A stretch of DNA of 64,000 nucleotides from Psychromonas sp. Urea-02u-13 (GTDB taxonomy: Bacteria; Pseudomonadota; Gammaproteobacteria; Enterobacterales; Psychromonadaceae): assembly GCF_002835995.1 (NCBI RefSeq), contig NZ_PJBZ01000070.1, positions 40,800 to 104,799 on the forward strand. Direction: 5' to 3'. This document shows positions 56,146-64,000 of this stretch, in pieces; positions within the stretch are counted from its first letter, which is position 1, and each line of letters opens with the position of its first letter. The translations under genes were made by a program, and so were the position numbers. Under the pieces are notes generated by a model, which searched no databases, was not told where the DNA came from, and was given only the letters and a program-made list of their open reading frames with translations.

Positions 56146-57171
56146 ATGTATAAAAAACGGATCATAATTGATGGCTTGCAGTATTGTCGTTGGGATAGAG
56201 AATACTTTCAAGTACTCAAAGATAGCGGTATTACGGCTGTTCACGCCACTATGGTGTACCACGAAAATGCGCGTGAAACATTAACGCGTTTTGCTGAATG
56301 GAATTTAAGATTCGAGCAAAATGCGGATTTGATCATGCCGATTCATTCGATGGCAGATGTAGCAACTGCAAAACGTGTCGGCAAAGTGGGTATCTATTTT
56401 GGCGCGCAGAACTGCTCACCGATTGAAGATGAAATAGGTTTGATTGAAGTGATGCGTCAGCAAGGTTTGTTGATTATGCAGCTCACTTATAATAACCAAA
56501 GCTTGTTAGCGACTGGGTGTTATGAACAACACGATAGCGGCATTACCCGTTTTGGTAAGCAAGCTATCGAAGAGATGAATCGTGTGGGTATGGTGATTGA
56601 TATGTCACATAGCGCAGAGCGTTCAACGCTTGAAGCGATTGATTTATCGTCTCGCCCTATTTGTATTAGTCATGCAAACCCTAACTTCGCGCACCATGCA
56701 CTGCGTAATAAATCTAATGATGTAATTAAAGCCTTAACCGCACGAGGTGGCTTAATTGGCTTTAGTTTATACCCATTCCACTTGCCTAATGGCAGTCAAT
56801 GTAGCTTAGAAGACTTCTGTCAAATGGTCGGGAAAACGGCTGATTTAGTTGGGGTAGAACATTTAGGCATCGGCAGCGATTTATGCCTTAACCAACCGCA
56901 ACAAGTCTTGCAATGGATGCGTAATGGCCGTTGGTCAAAAACCATGGATTATGGCGAAGGGTCTGCTACCAATGCTGCATGGCCTGATGCATTACCTTGG
57001 TTTTGTGGCAGCGCAGGCATGGAAAATATTTATAACGGTTTAATACGTTCAGGGTTTAGTGAATCTGAAACAGGAAAAATATTGGGAGAGAATTGGTTTA
57101 ACTTTTTAGAGGCCGGTTTAGCGCCGACGTCAAACAAAGTTGTCCACTCAGCATGGAAACAACCCGCCTAA
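56146..57171 (+). CDS. Peptidase M19 (renal dipeptidase) homologue with altered metal site
   Basis: A 341-aa TIM-barrel protein of the membrane-dipeptidase family. VIDMSHSAERSTLEAI, ICISHANPNFAHHALRNKS and LGIGSDLCLN follow the M19 pattern. However, the N-terminal HxD zinc motif reads IIDGLQYCRW, and the segment that normally holds the bridging Glu reads FGAQNCSPIED. The usual binuclear zinc site is thus probably absent or different. From memory, similar dipeptidase-like genes sit beside dimethylglycine-catabolism genes in Pseudomonas; I could not check this. It lies between the dehydrogenase and the BCCT transporter genes. Confidence 0.85.
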   Translation: MYKKRIIIDGLQYCRWDREYFQVLKDSGITAVHATMVYHENARETLTRFAEWNLRFEQNADLIMPIHSMADVATAKRVGKVGIYFGAQNCSPIEDEIGLIEVMRQQGLLIMQLTYNNQSLLATGCYEQHDSGITRFGKQAIEEMNRVGMVIDMSHSAERSTLEAIDLSSRPICISHANPNFAHHALRNKSNDVIKALTARGGLIGFSLYPFHLPNGSQCSLEDFCQMVGKTADLVGVEHLGIGSDLCLNQPQQVLQWMRNGRWSKTMDYGEGSATNAAWPDALPWFCGSAGMENIYNGLIRSGFSESETGKILGENWFNFLEAGLAPTSNKVVHSAWKQPA

Positions 57172-57254
57172 TAGACAAATCATAGGCGGGGAAAGAACCC
57201 GCTTATCATCATTATTTATATGGTCACTACCTACGTCATCAATGGAGCCCGAAT

Positions 57255-58871
57255 ATGTCTGATTTAAGTCACAGCACAAAGCGTGAACATGCTGTTTACG
57301 TGGAAGGTGATAACACGTCATCTTTAAGTAACCAAGCACTCAATGAAAATAGCCCATCCAGTACCTTTGATAAGCTGGGGTTGAGTAATCCCGCTTTTTG
57401 GTACAGTGGCGGTTTTATCGCCTTGTTCGTTTTGTTCGCACTCTATGATGGTGAAATGTTATCAAGCATAGTGAATACAGGGTTTTCATGGGCGGTAAAA
57501 TTCTTTGGGCCTTATTGGCAGTTACTGTTGTTACTGACGTTTTTGATTGGTATTGGTCTGGCTGTGGGACGCACGGGTCGGGTTATTCTTGGCAGCATCA
57601 AAACGCCTGAAATGGATGGCTTTCGTTGGATGGCGATTATATTTTGTACCTTACTCGCTGGTGGGGGCGTTTTTTGGGCCGCCGCAGAGCCAATTGCACA
57701 TTTTGTCAGCGCGCCACCCCTTTATGGTGCGCAAGACAATCCTCAACAAGCCGCTGTGAATGCATTATCACAATCATTTATGCATTGGGGATTTTTAGCC
57801 TGGGCGATTGTGGGCAGTTTGACCTCTATTGTTGTGATGCATTTACATTACGATAAAGGCTTACCGCTAAAACCACGTATTTTGCTTTACCCCGTACTCG
57901 GTGAGCGTGCACTTAAAGGCCATACCGGCGCATTAATTGATGCATGTTGTATCGTTGCGGTGGCAGCCGGCACTATCGGCCCTATTGGATTTTTAGGTCT
58001 GCAAGTGAGTTACGCATTAAATGTGTTGTTTGAAATTCCCGATGGTTTTACCACGCAACTGATCATTATTATCTTTGCCATTGTTTTGTACACTTTATCT
58101 GCATTAAGTGGGTTAAACCGTGGGATGCAAATGTTGAGTCGTTATAACGTTATTTTAGCGATGGTGCTAATGGCTTACATCCTGATTTTTGGTCCAACGA
58201 ATTTCATCTTTAATAGTTATATCCAAGGTGTCGGTAGCATGTTGGATAACTTTATCCCAATGGCCACTTACCGTGGTGATGAAGGCTGGTTAAGCTGGTG
58301 GACGGTCTTCTTTTGGGGATGGTTCTTGGGTTATGGCCCGATGATGGCCATCTTTATTGCACGTATTTCTCGTGGTCGTACTATTCGTCAGTTGGTTGTT
58401 ACTATCAGTGTCATTGCCCCTCTAGTAACGTGTTTCTGGTTCACCATTGTTGGTGGCTCAGGGCTGGCCTTTGAAATTGCAAACCCGGGCAGTGTGAGTA
58501 GCGCATTTGAAGGTTTTAACTTACCGGGTGCATTATTAGCGATGACACAACAGCTGCCATTGCCGACCTTAGTATCAATTTTATTCCTGATTTTGACCAC
58601 GATATTTATCGTCACAACAGGGGACTCGATGACCTATACCATCAGTGTTGTTATTAGTGGTGAGACTGAGCCAAATGCCATTATTCGTGTTTTTTGGGGC
58701 GTTATGATGGGGGTCACTGCATTAATATTAATCTCACTTGGCTCCGGAGGTATCTCTGCGCTGCAGTCCTTCATTGTGATCACCGCTGTTCCTGTTTCTT
58801 TTATCTTGCTGCCATCACTGTGGAACGCACCACAAATTGCGTCAAAGATGGCTAAAGAGCAAGGGCTATAA
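57255..58871 (+). CDS. BCCT-family transporter
   Basis: Secondary transporter of the betaine/choline/carnitine family, 538 aa, about 12 membrane helices. A hydrophilic N-terminal tail of about 50 residues precedes the first helix. GGGVFWAAAEPIAHF, WTVFFWGWFLGYGPMMAIF and ISRGRTIRQLV are the family blocks. The helix 8 aromatic box, usually WWxSW in glycine-betaine carriers, reads WGWFLGY, so the substrate may differ from glycine betaine. The short C-terminus does not look like an osmosensing tail, which favours nutrient uptake. Confidence 0.93.
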   Translation: MSDLSHSTKREHAVYVEGDNTSSLSNQALNENSPSSTFDKLGLSNPAFWYSGGFIALFVLFALYDGEMLSSIVNTGFSWAVKFFGPYWQLLLLLTFLIGIGLAVGRTGRVILGSIKTPEMDGFRWMAIIFCTLLAGGGVFWAAAEPIAHFVSAPPLYGAQDNPQQAAVNALSQSFMHWGFLAWAIVGSLTSIVVMHLHYDKGLPLKPRILLYPVLGERALKGHTGALIDACCIVAVAAGTIGPIGFLGLQVSYALNVLFEIPDGFTTQLIIIIFAIVLYTLSALSGLNRGMQMLSRYNVILAMVLMAYILIFGPTNFIFNSYIQGVGSMLDNFIPMATYRGDEGWLSWWTVFFWGWFLGYGPMMAIFIARISRGRTIRQLVVTISVIAPLVTCFWFTIVGGSGLAFEIANPGSVSSAFEGFNLPGALLAMTQQLPLPTLVSILFLILTTIFIVTTGDSMTYTISVVISGETEPNAIIRVFWGVMMGVTALILISLGSGGISALQSFIVITAVPVSFILLPSLWNAPQIASKMAKEQGL

Positions 58872-58922
58872 CACTAACAAAAATAACACTAAAAAAATAA
58901 GACTAACCAAAGTCGCTGAAAT

Positions 58923-58944
58923 CGAGAGGGTGCATAGCCTCTCG
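58923..58944 (+). other. Intra-operon hairpin
   Basis: CGAGAGG and CCTCTCG pair around an 8-base loop in the gap after the BCCT gene. There is no T-run. It may be an RNA-processing or stability element separating transporter and enzyme parts of the message. Confidence 0.35.
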
Positions 58945-58986
58945 GACATGAAAAACTATTATAACTATCAAAGAGTGGTGAGGAAT

Positions 58987-60717
58987 ATGAGTGCACATCG
59001 TTGGACCTACACTGAAACACAGATGCGCAATGCAGAAATTGTGATGGCGCCAGAAAGACTAGGGGCTATGCACCAGACTCGCCTTAGCTTTGTCAGAACA
59101 TTGATTCGTAAAATGGCACAACAACAATGGAAAGTCAGCCAACATGAATGGCAACTTTCCACGCAGGGCTTTGGCCATGTGATATACAAATTAGCCACAC
59201 CGAATCATATTTATCACTTAGTCGTATTTTGCGATGAGATAGCGGACGATGATCGTAATGATCGTGTCATTGCTGAAAAATGGGATGTCACCTTCGCACT
59301 GATTTATGGTGAAGTGGATATGAGCCTACTGGCTAAATTGAAAGCCAATGTGCCATTGCAAGAAGCGGGGCGTAATCCCAATAATGTCATGGTATTAGCG
59401 CGAGCAAACAAAAGTGTACGTGTGTTTGAACACATTGTCGGACACCTTGCTAAAGGAACGCAGCCAACGGCAAAAGAGCTGGCAGAAGTCGGTTATATTC
59501 TACGTACTACCGCTGTTTATGGTAATGGGAAATTTGGTATTGCCGACTTTAAACTATTAGAAAACAACCCTGACTTTAACCAGTCTTTCAGTGCTCAAAT
59601 GTGTGCCGTATACCTACTGCGTGCATTTAGTTTAGATTGGGTTAATTACCTCGCTAAACAACGCGGTGGTGAACAAGCTGCAACCTTAGATCGTGAATTA
59701 CAACGTTATTTAGGCGTGGGTAATGCAACGGGTTTAGGCATGGCGCCTTACCTCATTAATCACCCTTGTGTGGTTGATCAATGGATGACAACACGAGAAA
59801 AAGCCTTAGCTGCTGTGCTCGAATGTGCAACTGAGAGCGCTAAATTAGTGCCATTACAGTTTTTTTTACAAAAAGCGATTAAGCATCTTGAACAGGTAAT
59901 GACCATTAACGACGTTCAAAAAGAGTGTAATGCGCTAGCGGTCGTTGAGTTAACAGAACTTGTTAGTCAGTTAGCGGGATGGGTTGCACAACATCAGACT
60001 TGGGGTGCGTTATTAGCGCAGTCGGCTCATTTCAGTTTAGAAACACAAGAGATTCTACTGGCCTGTTTGATGGAAATTTATCCGCAATTAGTGGATAGCT
60101 ATCAAGAGCAGATGAATTGTGATGAAACGCTGTCTCTGCCAAGTGGTCAAAAAGTTGAGGACTTGTTACGGGTACTGAAACAAAATTACGCTTGGGCGAT
60201 TAATACAGATTACACAGAGCAAGAGAATCAGTATTGGTTCTGGTATCGCTCTGAAGACAAAGAAGAGCCAAGGTTAGGCATACGCGGAGAAGAACCCGGT
60301 GAAGACCGAGAATCACGTTTAGATATTGGCCGCCAAGCAAATCATTTATACCTCGCGCTGGTTAAACTCGCACCGACATTATCCTTGGCTGAATTTCTAG
60401 TGAAGCAACCTGAGTATCGCACCATTGCAAGGCGCGTTTGGACATTGGGTAACAAAGTCATGGGTGATATTCAAATGAATGTTTTGCATAAAGAGGCACT
60501 GCCTATTCATCTACTGCGCTGTAAATTATCTATTTTTGGCGCAACGGCTTTTGACCCGCGATCAGATAGATGGGTGCGTGTGACCTTTTTTCAAGGCGCG
60601 CCATTGCTCGATGAAATTCATCAGCAGACATTAAAAGATGATTGGTTATTTCCATTATTGCCAAATCAGAATGAATTGTTAAATCATGGGCTAATGTCCG
60701 AGGGTAAAAAATTATGA
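58987..60717 (+). CDS. Unknown protein of the RidA/BCCT cluster
   Basis: A soluble protein of about 576 aa that I do not recognise. The start is placed at the ATG at 58987 with GAGG just upstream; an ATG at 58948 is possible but lies three bases after a hairpin. No signal peptide, membrane helix or nucleotide-binding loop is visible. Notable segments are KWDVTFALIYGEVDMSLLAK, TTAVYGNGKFGIADF, a charged Glu/Arg-rich insert (about 485-505) and AFDPRSDRWVRVTFFQG near the end. It is translationally coupled by ATGA to the DUF3726 gene. Its conserved place between a transporter and DUF3726 makes an enzymatic role in the pathway likely, but this is inference. Confidence 0.7.
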   Translation: MSAHRWTYTETQMRNAEIVMAPERLGAMHQTRLSFVRTLIRKMAQQQWKVSQHEWQLSTQGFGHVIYKLATPNHIYHLVVFCDEIADDDRNDRVIAEKWDVTFALIYGEVDMSLLAKLKANVPLQEAGRNPNNVMVLARANKSVRVFEHIVGHLAKGTQPTAKELAEVGYILRTTAVYGNGKFGIADFKLLENNPDFNQSFSAQMCAVYLLRAFSLDWVNYLAKQRGGEQAATLDRELQRYLGVGNATGLGMAPYLINHPCVVDQWMTTREKALAAVLECATESAKLVPLQFFLQKAIKHLEQVMTINDVQKECNALAVVELTELVSQLAGWVAQHQTWGALLAQSAHFSLETQEILLACLMEIYPQLVDSYQEQMNCDETLSLPSGQKVEDLLRVLKQNYAWAINTDYTEQENQYWFWYRSEDKEEPRLGIRGEEPGEDRESRLDIGRQANHLYLALVKLAPTLSLAEFLVKQPEYRTIARRVWTLGNKVMGDIQMNVLHKEALPIHLLRCKLSIFGATAFDPRSDRWVRVTFFQGAPLLDEIHQQTLKDDWLFPLLPNQNELLNHGLMSEGKKL

Positions 60718-61445
60718 TCGTTTCTCACAATGAATTAGTGACGGCTGTTAATAAAGCCTTTCTAGGTATGCGCCGTTCCTGTGGTGAAGCGGATGTTATT
60801 GCCAATATGGTGGTTGATTTGCAAATGGTGGGTTTGCATGGCGTACGTCATTTTAATAACGCCAGTGCGTACCTCGGGTTAGAAATTGACTTACCGGCGG
60901 ACATTTATATCAACAGTCAAAACACCCTTGAGGTTGATTTACATAACGGCAGTGTGGCTTGTCATTTACCGGTGGTGATGGATTATGCCATTGAAAATAT
61001 GGTGGGGTTTAAATCGCTGAAAATAACCTTAAAGAACTGTCATAACCGCTGGCTGGCTTTTAGTGAATTAGTAAAGTTAGCCTCAAAGGGCATTGCGTGC
61101 TCGGCTGCATGGGACAATGGCAGTAGCCCTAAACGCACATTATGCGTGCTGAATCGAGGTTGTGTTATACCCGAATTGTTTTTTTCTGAGCTGTTTTTTG
61201 ACAGCAAAGCGCAATTACACGATATGACCATTGAGCTGTCAGTACAGGACTTTGATATTACTGAGTTATCCGATGGTTACAGCACACAGGTTGATGCGAA
61301 TGAACTGCTTCAAACGCAACATACAGCATGGAAAGAGGGAATTTTTATCGATGATGCCGAGTGGTTAAGTTTAAAGAAAACCGCCACCGCTATTCTTGTT
61401 GAAAATAGTCAGCAATCGGTGCAAGGCGCTGGTGGGCTTGTCTGA
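60714..61445 (+). CDS. DUF3726 family protein
   Basis: A 243-aa protein whose start overlaps the previous stop in ATGA, so the two are translated together. The N-terminus (FLGMRRSCGEADVIANMVV, then GLHGVRHF) recalls the N-terminal helix block of YlbC/LDH2-type malate/lactate dehydrogenases, where a G-x-H-G motif contacts NAD. The rest is short and lacks the remaining LDH2 domain. Family assignment to DUF3726 is from pattern memory. Function unknown; the operon suggests it partners the 576-aa protein. Confidence 0.72.
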   Translation: MIVSHNELVTAVNKAFLGMRRSCGEADVIANMVVDLQMVGLHGVRHFNNASAYLGLEIDLPADIYINSQNTLEVDLHNGSVACHLPVVMDYAIENMVGFKSLKITLKNCHNRWLAFSELVKLASKGIACSAAWDNGSSPKRTLCVLNRGCVIPELFFSELFFDSKAQLHDMTIELSVQDFDITELSDGYSTQVDANELLQTQHTAWKEGIFIDDAEWLSLKKTATAILVENSQQSVQGAGGLV

Positions 61446-61480
61446 TACTGCTAGTGGAACTGAAATATAAGGTGATTAAT

Positions 61481-61672
61481 ATGCTTAAAAACAAAGATAA
61501 AAACAGTACAGAATGTAAAGCGCGGTTATTAAACGAGGCTAGCCAGCATTCAGTATTACAACTTAAACATTATTTTTCTAAACGCGGTGTGACACATAAA
61601 AAAGTAGATTCATCACATGAATCGCCATTAGGGGATATTGTGACTGCTGAGTATGTACGGGGTTATAATTAG
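61481..61672 (+). CDS. Small cluster-end protein (63 aa)
   Basis: Last gene before the terminator. The start is set at the ATG at 61481 because AAGGTGA precedes it by six bases. The charged, Lys-rich product (MLKNKDKNSTECKARLLNEA) has no membrane segment and no domain I know. It could be a regulator or accessory subunit of the cluster; orthologues would be needed to confirm that it is a real gene. Confidence 0.5.
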   Translation: MLKNKDKNSTECKARLLNEASQHSVLQLKHYFSKRGVTHKKVDSSHESPLGDIVTAEYVRGYN

Positions 61673-61694
61673 TGCAGATGTTTATCGTATATGA

Positions 61695-61726
61695 AAAAAA
61701 AGCCTCTATTGATAGAGGCTTTTTTG
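61695..61726. terminator. Bidirectional terminator between the cluster and ettA
   Basis: AGCCTCTA and TAGAGGCT form a stem with loop TTGA, preceded by an A-run and followed by a T-run. It ends both the catabolic cluster and ettA. Confidence 0.88.
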
Positions 61727-61741
61727 TTTTTAGGGGTTAAC

Positions 61742-63415
61742 CTAACTAATACGTTTGTACTTAATACGATGTGGTTCAGCAGCTGCTGCACCAAAGGTTT
61801 TCTTCAACCATGCTTCATATTCAGTGTAGTTACCTTCGTAGAAGTTCACTTTACCTTCATCGCGGTAATCGATGATATGTGTTGCAATACGGTCTAAGAA
61901 CCAACGGTCATGTGAAATCACCATCACACAGCCAGCAAAGGCAAGCAATGCATCTTCAAGTGCACGTAACGTTTCGATATCTAAATCATTGGTTGGCTCA
62001 TCGAGTAATAACAAGTTACCACCAGATTTAAGCAGTTTAGCAAGGTGTAAACGACCACGCTCACCACCTGAAAGGTTACCCACGGTTTTTTGTTGATCGG
62101 TGCCTTTAAAGTTAAAGCGACCTAAATAAGCACGACTTGGTATTTCAATCGTACCTACTTGGATAATATCACTACCACCAGAAACCTCTTGGAAAACGGT
62201 CGCGTTGTCATCCATGTGATCACGGAACTGTTCAACACTGGCCATTTGTACTGATTCACCAATGATAATCTCACCAGAGTCTGGTTTTTCAGCGCCACTT
62301 AACATTTTAAACAGCGTTGATTTACCTGCACCATTGGCACCGATAATACCCACGATAGCGCCTTTAGGAATACTAAAGGTTAAATCGTCGATTAATACAC
62401 GGCCATCAAATGACTTAGTTAAGTTATTTACATCAACCACTTGATCGCCTAAACGCTGACCGGTTGGAATAAATAGCTCATTGGTTTCGTTACGTTTCTG
62501 GAAGTCTTGATTATTAAGCTCTTCAAAACGTGATAAACGCGCTTTGCTTTTAGACTGACGTCCTTTCGCATTTGAACGAACCCATTCCAGCTCTTGCTCA
62601 ATTTGGCGTTGACGCGCTTTCTCTTTAGACGCTTCTTGTTTAAGACGATCATTTTTTTGCTCAAGCCATGAAGAGTAGTTACCTTCCCATGGAATACCGT
62701 AACCACGGTCAAGCTCTAAAATCCAACCCGCTACATTATCAAGGAAGTATCTATCATGCGTGATGGCAACAACAGTCCCTTCGTAGTCGTGTAAGAAACG
62801 CTCAAGCCATGCAACAGATTCAGCATCCAAGTGATTGGTTGGCTCATCAAGTAATAACATGTCAGGTTTTTCAAGCAATAAACGACATAAAGCCACACGG
62901 CGACGTTCACCACCAGAAAGTACTTTAATCGGTTGATCCCAAGCAGGTAAACGCAGTGCATCAGCCGCACGTTCAAGTTGGTTTTCTAGGTTATGACCAT
63001 CATGTGTTTCAATGATATCTTCAAGTTGCCCTTGGCGTTTAGCCAGCGCATCAAAATCCGCGCCTTCTACTGCATAATCCGCATAGACTTGGTCTAATGC
63101 TGCTAACGCATTTTTAACTTCGCTGACGCCTTCTTCAATGACTTCACGTACATTTTTTTCTAAATCAAGAATCGGCTCTTGCGGAAGGTAACCAATTTTT
63201 GTACCCGATAAAGCGTGTGCTTCACCTTCGTACTCTTTATCAACACCCGCCATTATTTTTAATAACGTAGATTTACCTGAGCCATTCAAACCTAAAACGC
63301 CGATTTTAGCGCCAGGGAAAAAGCTAAGAGAGATATCTTTTAAAATAGTGCGCTTAGGTGGAACCACCTTGCTCACTCTGTTCATGGAGAATATAAATTT
63401 ATCGGGAAGAGCCAT
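61742..63415 (-). CDS. ettA: Energy-dependent translational throttle protein EttA (ABC-F)
   Basis: Ribosomal E-site ABC-F ATPase that gates the first steps of elongation according to the ATP/ADP ratio. The 557-aa length matches E. coli EttA (555). Two ABC domains have Walker A GLNGSGKSTLLKIM and GANGAGKSTLFKML, signatures LSGGERRRVAL and LSGGERGRLHL, and Walker B LLLDEPTNHLD and LLLDEPTNDLD. The arm and linker are in LEQKNDRLKQEASKEKARQR. EttA is distinguished from other ABC-F proteins by length and by close overall resemblance. Confidence 0.96.
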   Translation of the reverse strand: MALPDKFIFSMNRVSKVVPPKRTILKDISLSFFPGAKIGVLGLNGSGKSTLLKIMAGVDKEYEGEAHALSGTKIGYLPQEPILDLEKNVREVIEEGVSEVKNALAALDQVYADYAVEGADFDALAKRQGQLEDIIETHDGHNLENQLERAADALRLPAWDQPIKVLSGGERRRVALCRLLLEKPDMLLLDEPTNHLDAESVAWLERFLHDYEGTVVAITHDRYFLDNVAGWILELDRGYGIPWEGNYSSWLEQKNDRLKQEASKEKARQRQIEQELEWVRSNAKGRQSKSKARLSRFEELNNQDFQKRNETNELFIPTGQRLGDQVVDVNNLTKSFDGRVLIDDLTFSIPKGAIVGIIGANGAGKSTLFKMLSGAEKPDSGEIIIGESVQMASVEQFRDHMDDNATVFQEVSGGSDIIQVGTIEIPSRAYLGRFNFKGTDQQKTVGNLSGGERGRLHLAKLLKSGGNLLLLDEPTNDLDIETLRALEDALLAFAGCVMVISHDRWFLDRIATHIIDYRDEGKVNFYEGNYTEYEAWLKKTFGAAAAEPHRIKYKRIS

Positions 63416-63795
63416 ATCAAAACCTTTTAAGAGAGATAATTTATTGAGGGCTATTGTAAGTGCTTGTAAAGTAGTGCGTCAATGAAATGGTTGCATATAT
63501 TGGATTTGGATTACCGAAATGAAGTATTTGCCTAAATGTTATAAAAATAGCCGTGTCACCCGTCATTCCTGAGTTGCTTTATCGGGAGTCTTTGTTTGGC
63601 TAAGCTGCATAATTGGTAGTCACGTAGAAAGTTGTTCGTCTGCGCTCATCCATCATTTATTCCAACAAGGGCACGCAGAGCTTAGCCCGTTCATGACAAT
63701 ATGTTTTCGCATAATTCACTGTGAAAATAATGAATAGCTATTTTTAATGCCAATGAAATCAAGAGACTAAAAATTTAAGTTTATGGGTGCTGAGA
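63416..63795. other. Gene-free stretch upstream of ettA
   Basis: About 380 bp without a supported gene or RNA. It should contain the ettA promoter and the junction where the insertion sequence entered. I could not place the exact left end of the element. Confidence 0.4.
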
Positions 63796-63869
63796 TGGTC
63801 ACTCCACGAAGGCATCGCAATGTGCCATATTAGATGAGTGTTCAGCAAATCTAACCCATGGAGTGACCA
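63796..63869. repeat. Inverted repeat in the leader of the IS110-type element
   Basis: TGGTCACTCCA (63796-63806) and TGGAGTGACCA (63859-63869) are perfect 11-bp inverted arms 52 bp apart, ending two bases before the transposase ATG. They can form a long RNA hairpin in the transposase leader. Confidence 0.75.
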
Positions 63870-63871
63870 AT

Positions 63872-64000
63872 ATGAAATGTAGCGTAATTAGTATCGACCT
63901 AGCAAATAATATATTCCAAATTTGTGTGCTAGATGAAATGCGCCAAGTTCTGTTTAACAAAAAAGTAAAACGTTTAGAGCTGATTCATGAATTAAGACCG
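63872..64000 (+). CDS. IS110-family transposase, N-terminal part, cut by window end
   Basis: The first 43 residues are visible: MKCSVISIDLANNIFQICVL followed by DEMRQVLFNKKVKRLELI. The SIDLAxNxFQxCVLD pattern is the start of the DEDD (RuvC-like) domain of IS110/IS1111 transposases, with the first catalytic Asp at residue 9. The frame is open to the last base of the window. This is the only insertion sequence gene seen here. Confidence 0.88.
   Translation, partial: MKCSVISIDLANNIFQICVLDEMRQVLFNKKVKRLELIHELRP

Noticed and set aside
1..64000. CRISPR array, tRNA, rRNA, restriction or phage-defence genes
   Set aside because: No regularly spaced repeats and no tRNA- or rRNA-like sequence were noticed, and none of the predicted proteins carries recognisable defence-system signatures. 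A tRNAscan run would be needed to exclude a tRNA fully.

Overview
The window reads as chromosomal DNA of an AT-rich marine gammaproteobacterium. The closest match I can suggest from content is Psychromonas or a near relative in the Vibrio/Shewanella/Psychromonas neighbourhood. Pointers are an ArcB of E. coli architecture, a MotY sodium-motor protein, a DUF2913 protein, YajD, EttA, IspE-LolB-Prs, FolE2 and many c-di-GMP and hybrid-kinase proteins. The genus is inferred from gene content; no rRNA or tRNA gene was seen.

Layout. 1-5 kb: the 3' part of a hybrid histidine kinase followed directly by a REC-GGDEF diguanylate cyclase. 5-10 kb (minus): housekeeping genes ychF, pth, rplY, prs, ispE, lolB. 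10.2-11.1 kb: a gene-poor gap holding a decayed GGDEF fragment, a worn repeat and a large AT-rich palindrome. 11-15 kb: recN with two LexA boxes, a CbiB-like membrane protein and mtnN. 14.7-25 kb: tyrS, a putative outer-membrane protein, a sensor diguanylate cyclase, folE2, arcB, a TPR protein and an SppA-type protease. 25-26 kb: an acetyltransferase gene bracketed by two copies of a 172-bp repeat. 26-40 kb: a mixture of an outer-membrane protein, an oxidoreductase, tex, a tRNA methyltransferase homologue, NUDIX, DUF2913, yajD, motY, rnt, an acyl-CoA ligase and fbp. 40.4-46 kb: a glyoxylate-bypass locus with an XRE/DUF2083 regulator, a frameshifted malate synthase G and an intact isocitrate lyase. 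46-52.4 kb: a secreted deacetylase-like protein, a CheR methyltransferase and a very large hybrid kinase with three receiver domains. 52.7-61.7 kb: a LysR-controlled catabolic cluster (RidA, aldehyde dehydrogenase, M19 dipeptidase homologue, BCCT transporter, an unrecognised protein, DUF3726, a small protein). 61.7-64 kb: ettA and the start of an IS110-family transposase cut by the window end.

The most interesting region is the LysR-controlled cluster. A betaine-type transporter, an imine deaminase, a semialdehyde-type dehydrogenase and an M19 homologue that appears to lack the usual metal-binding residues sit with two proteins of unknown function. This suggests an undescribed route for uptake and breakdown of a quaternary-amine or amino-acid-like compound. 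Other notable points are the frameshift in the only malate synthase visible beside a complete isocitrate lyase, two families of short interspersed repeats with inverted ends (one with paired base changes that preserve a hairpin), and an ArcB lacking one of the two PAS-domain cysteines used for redox sensing in E. coli.
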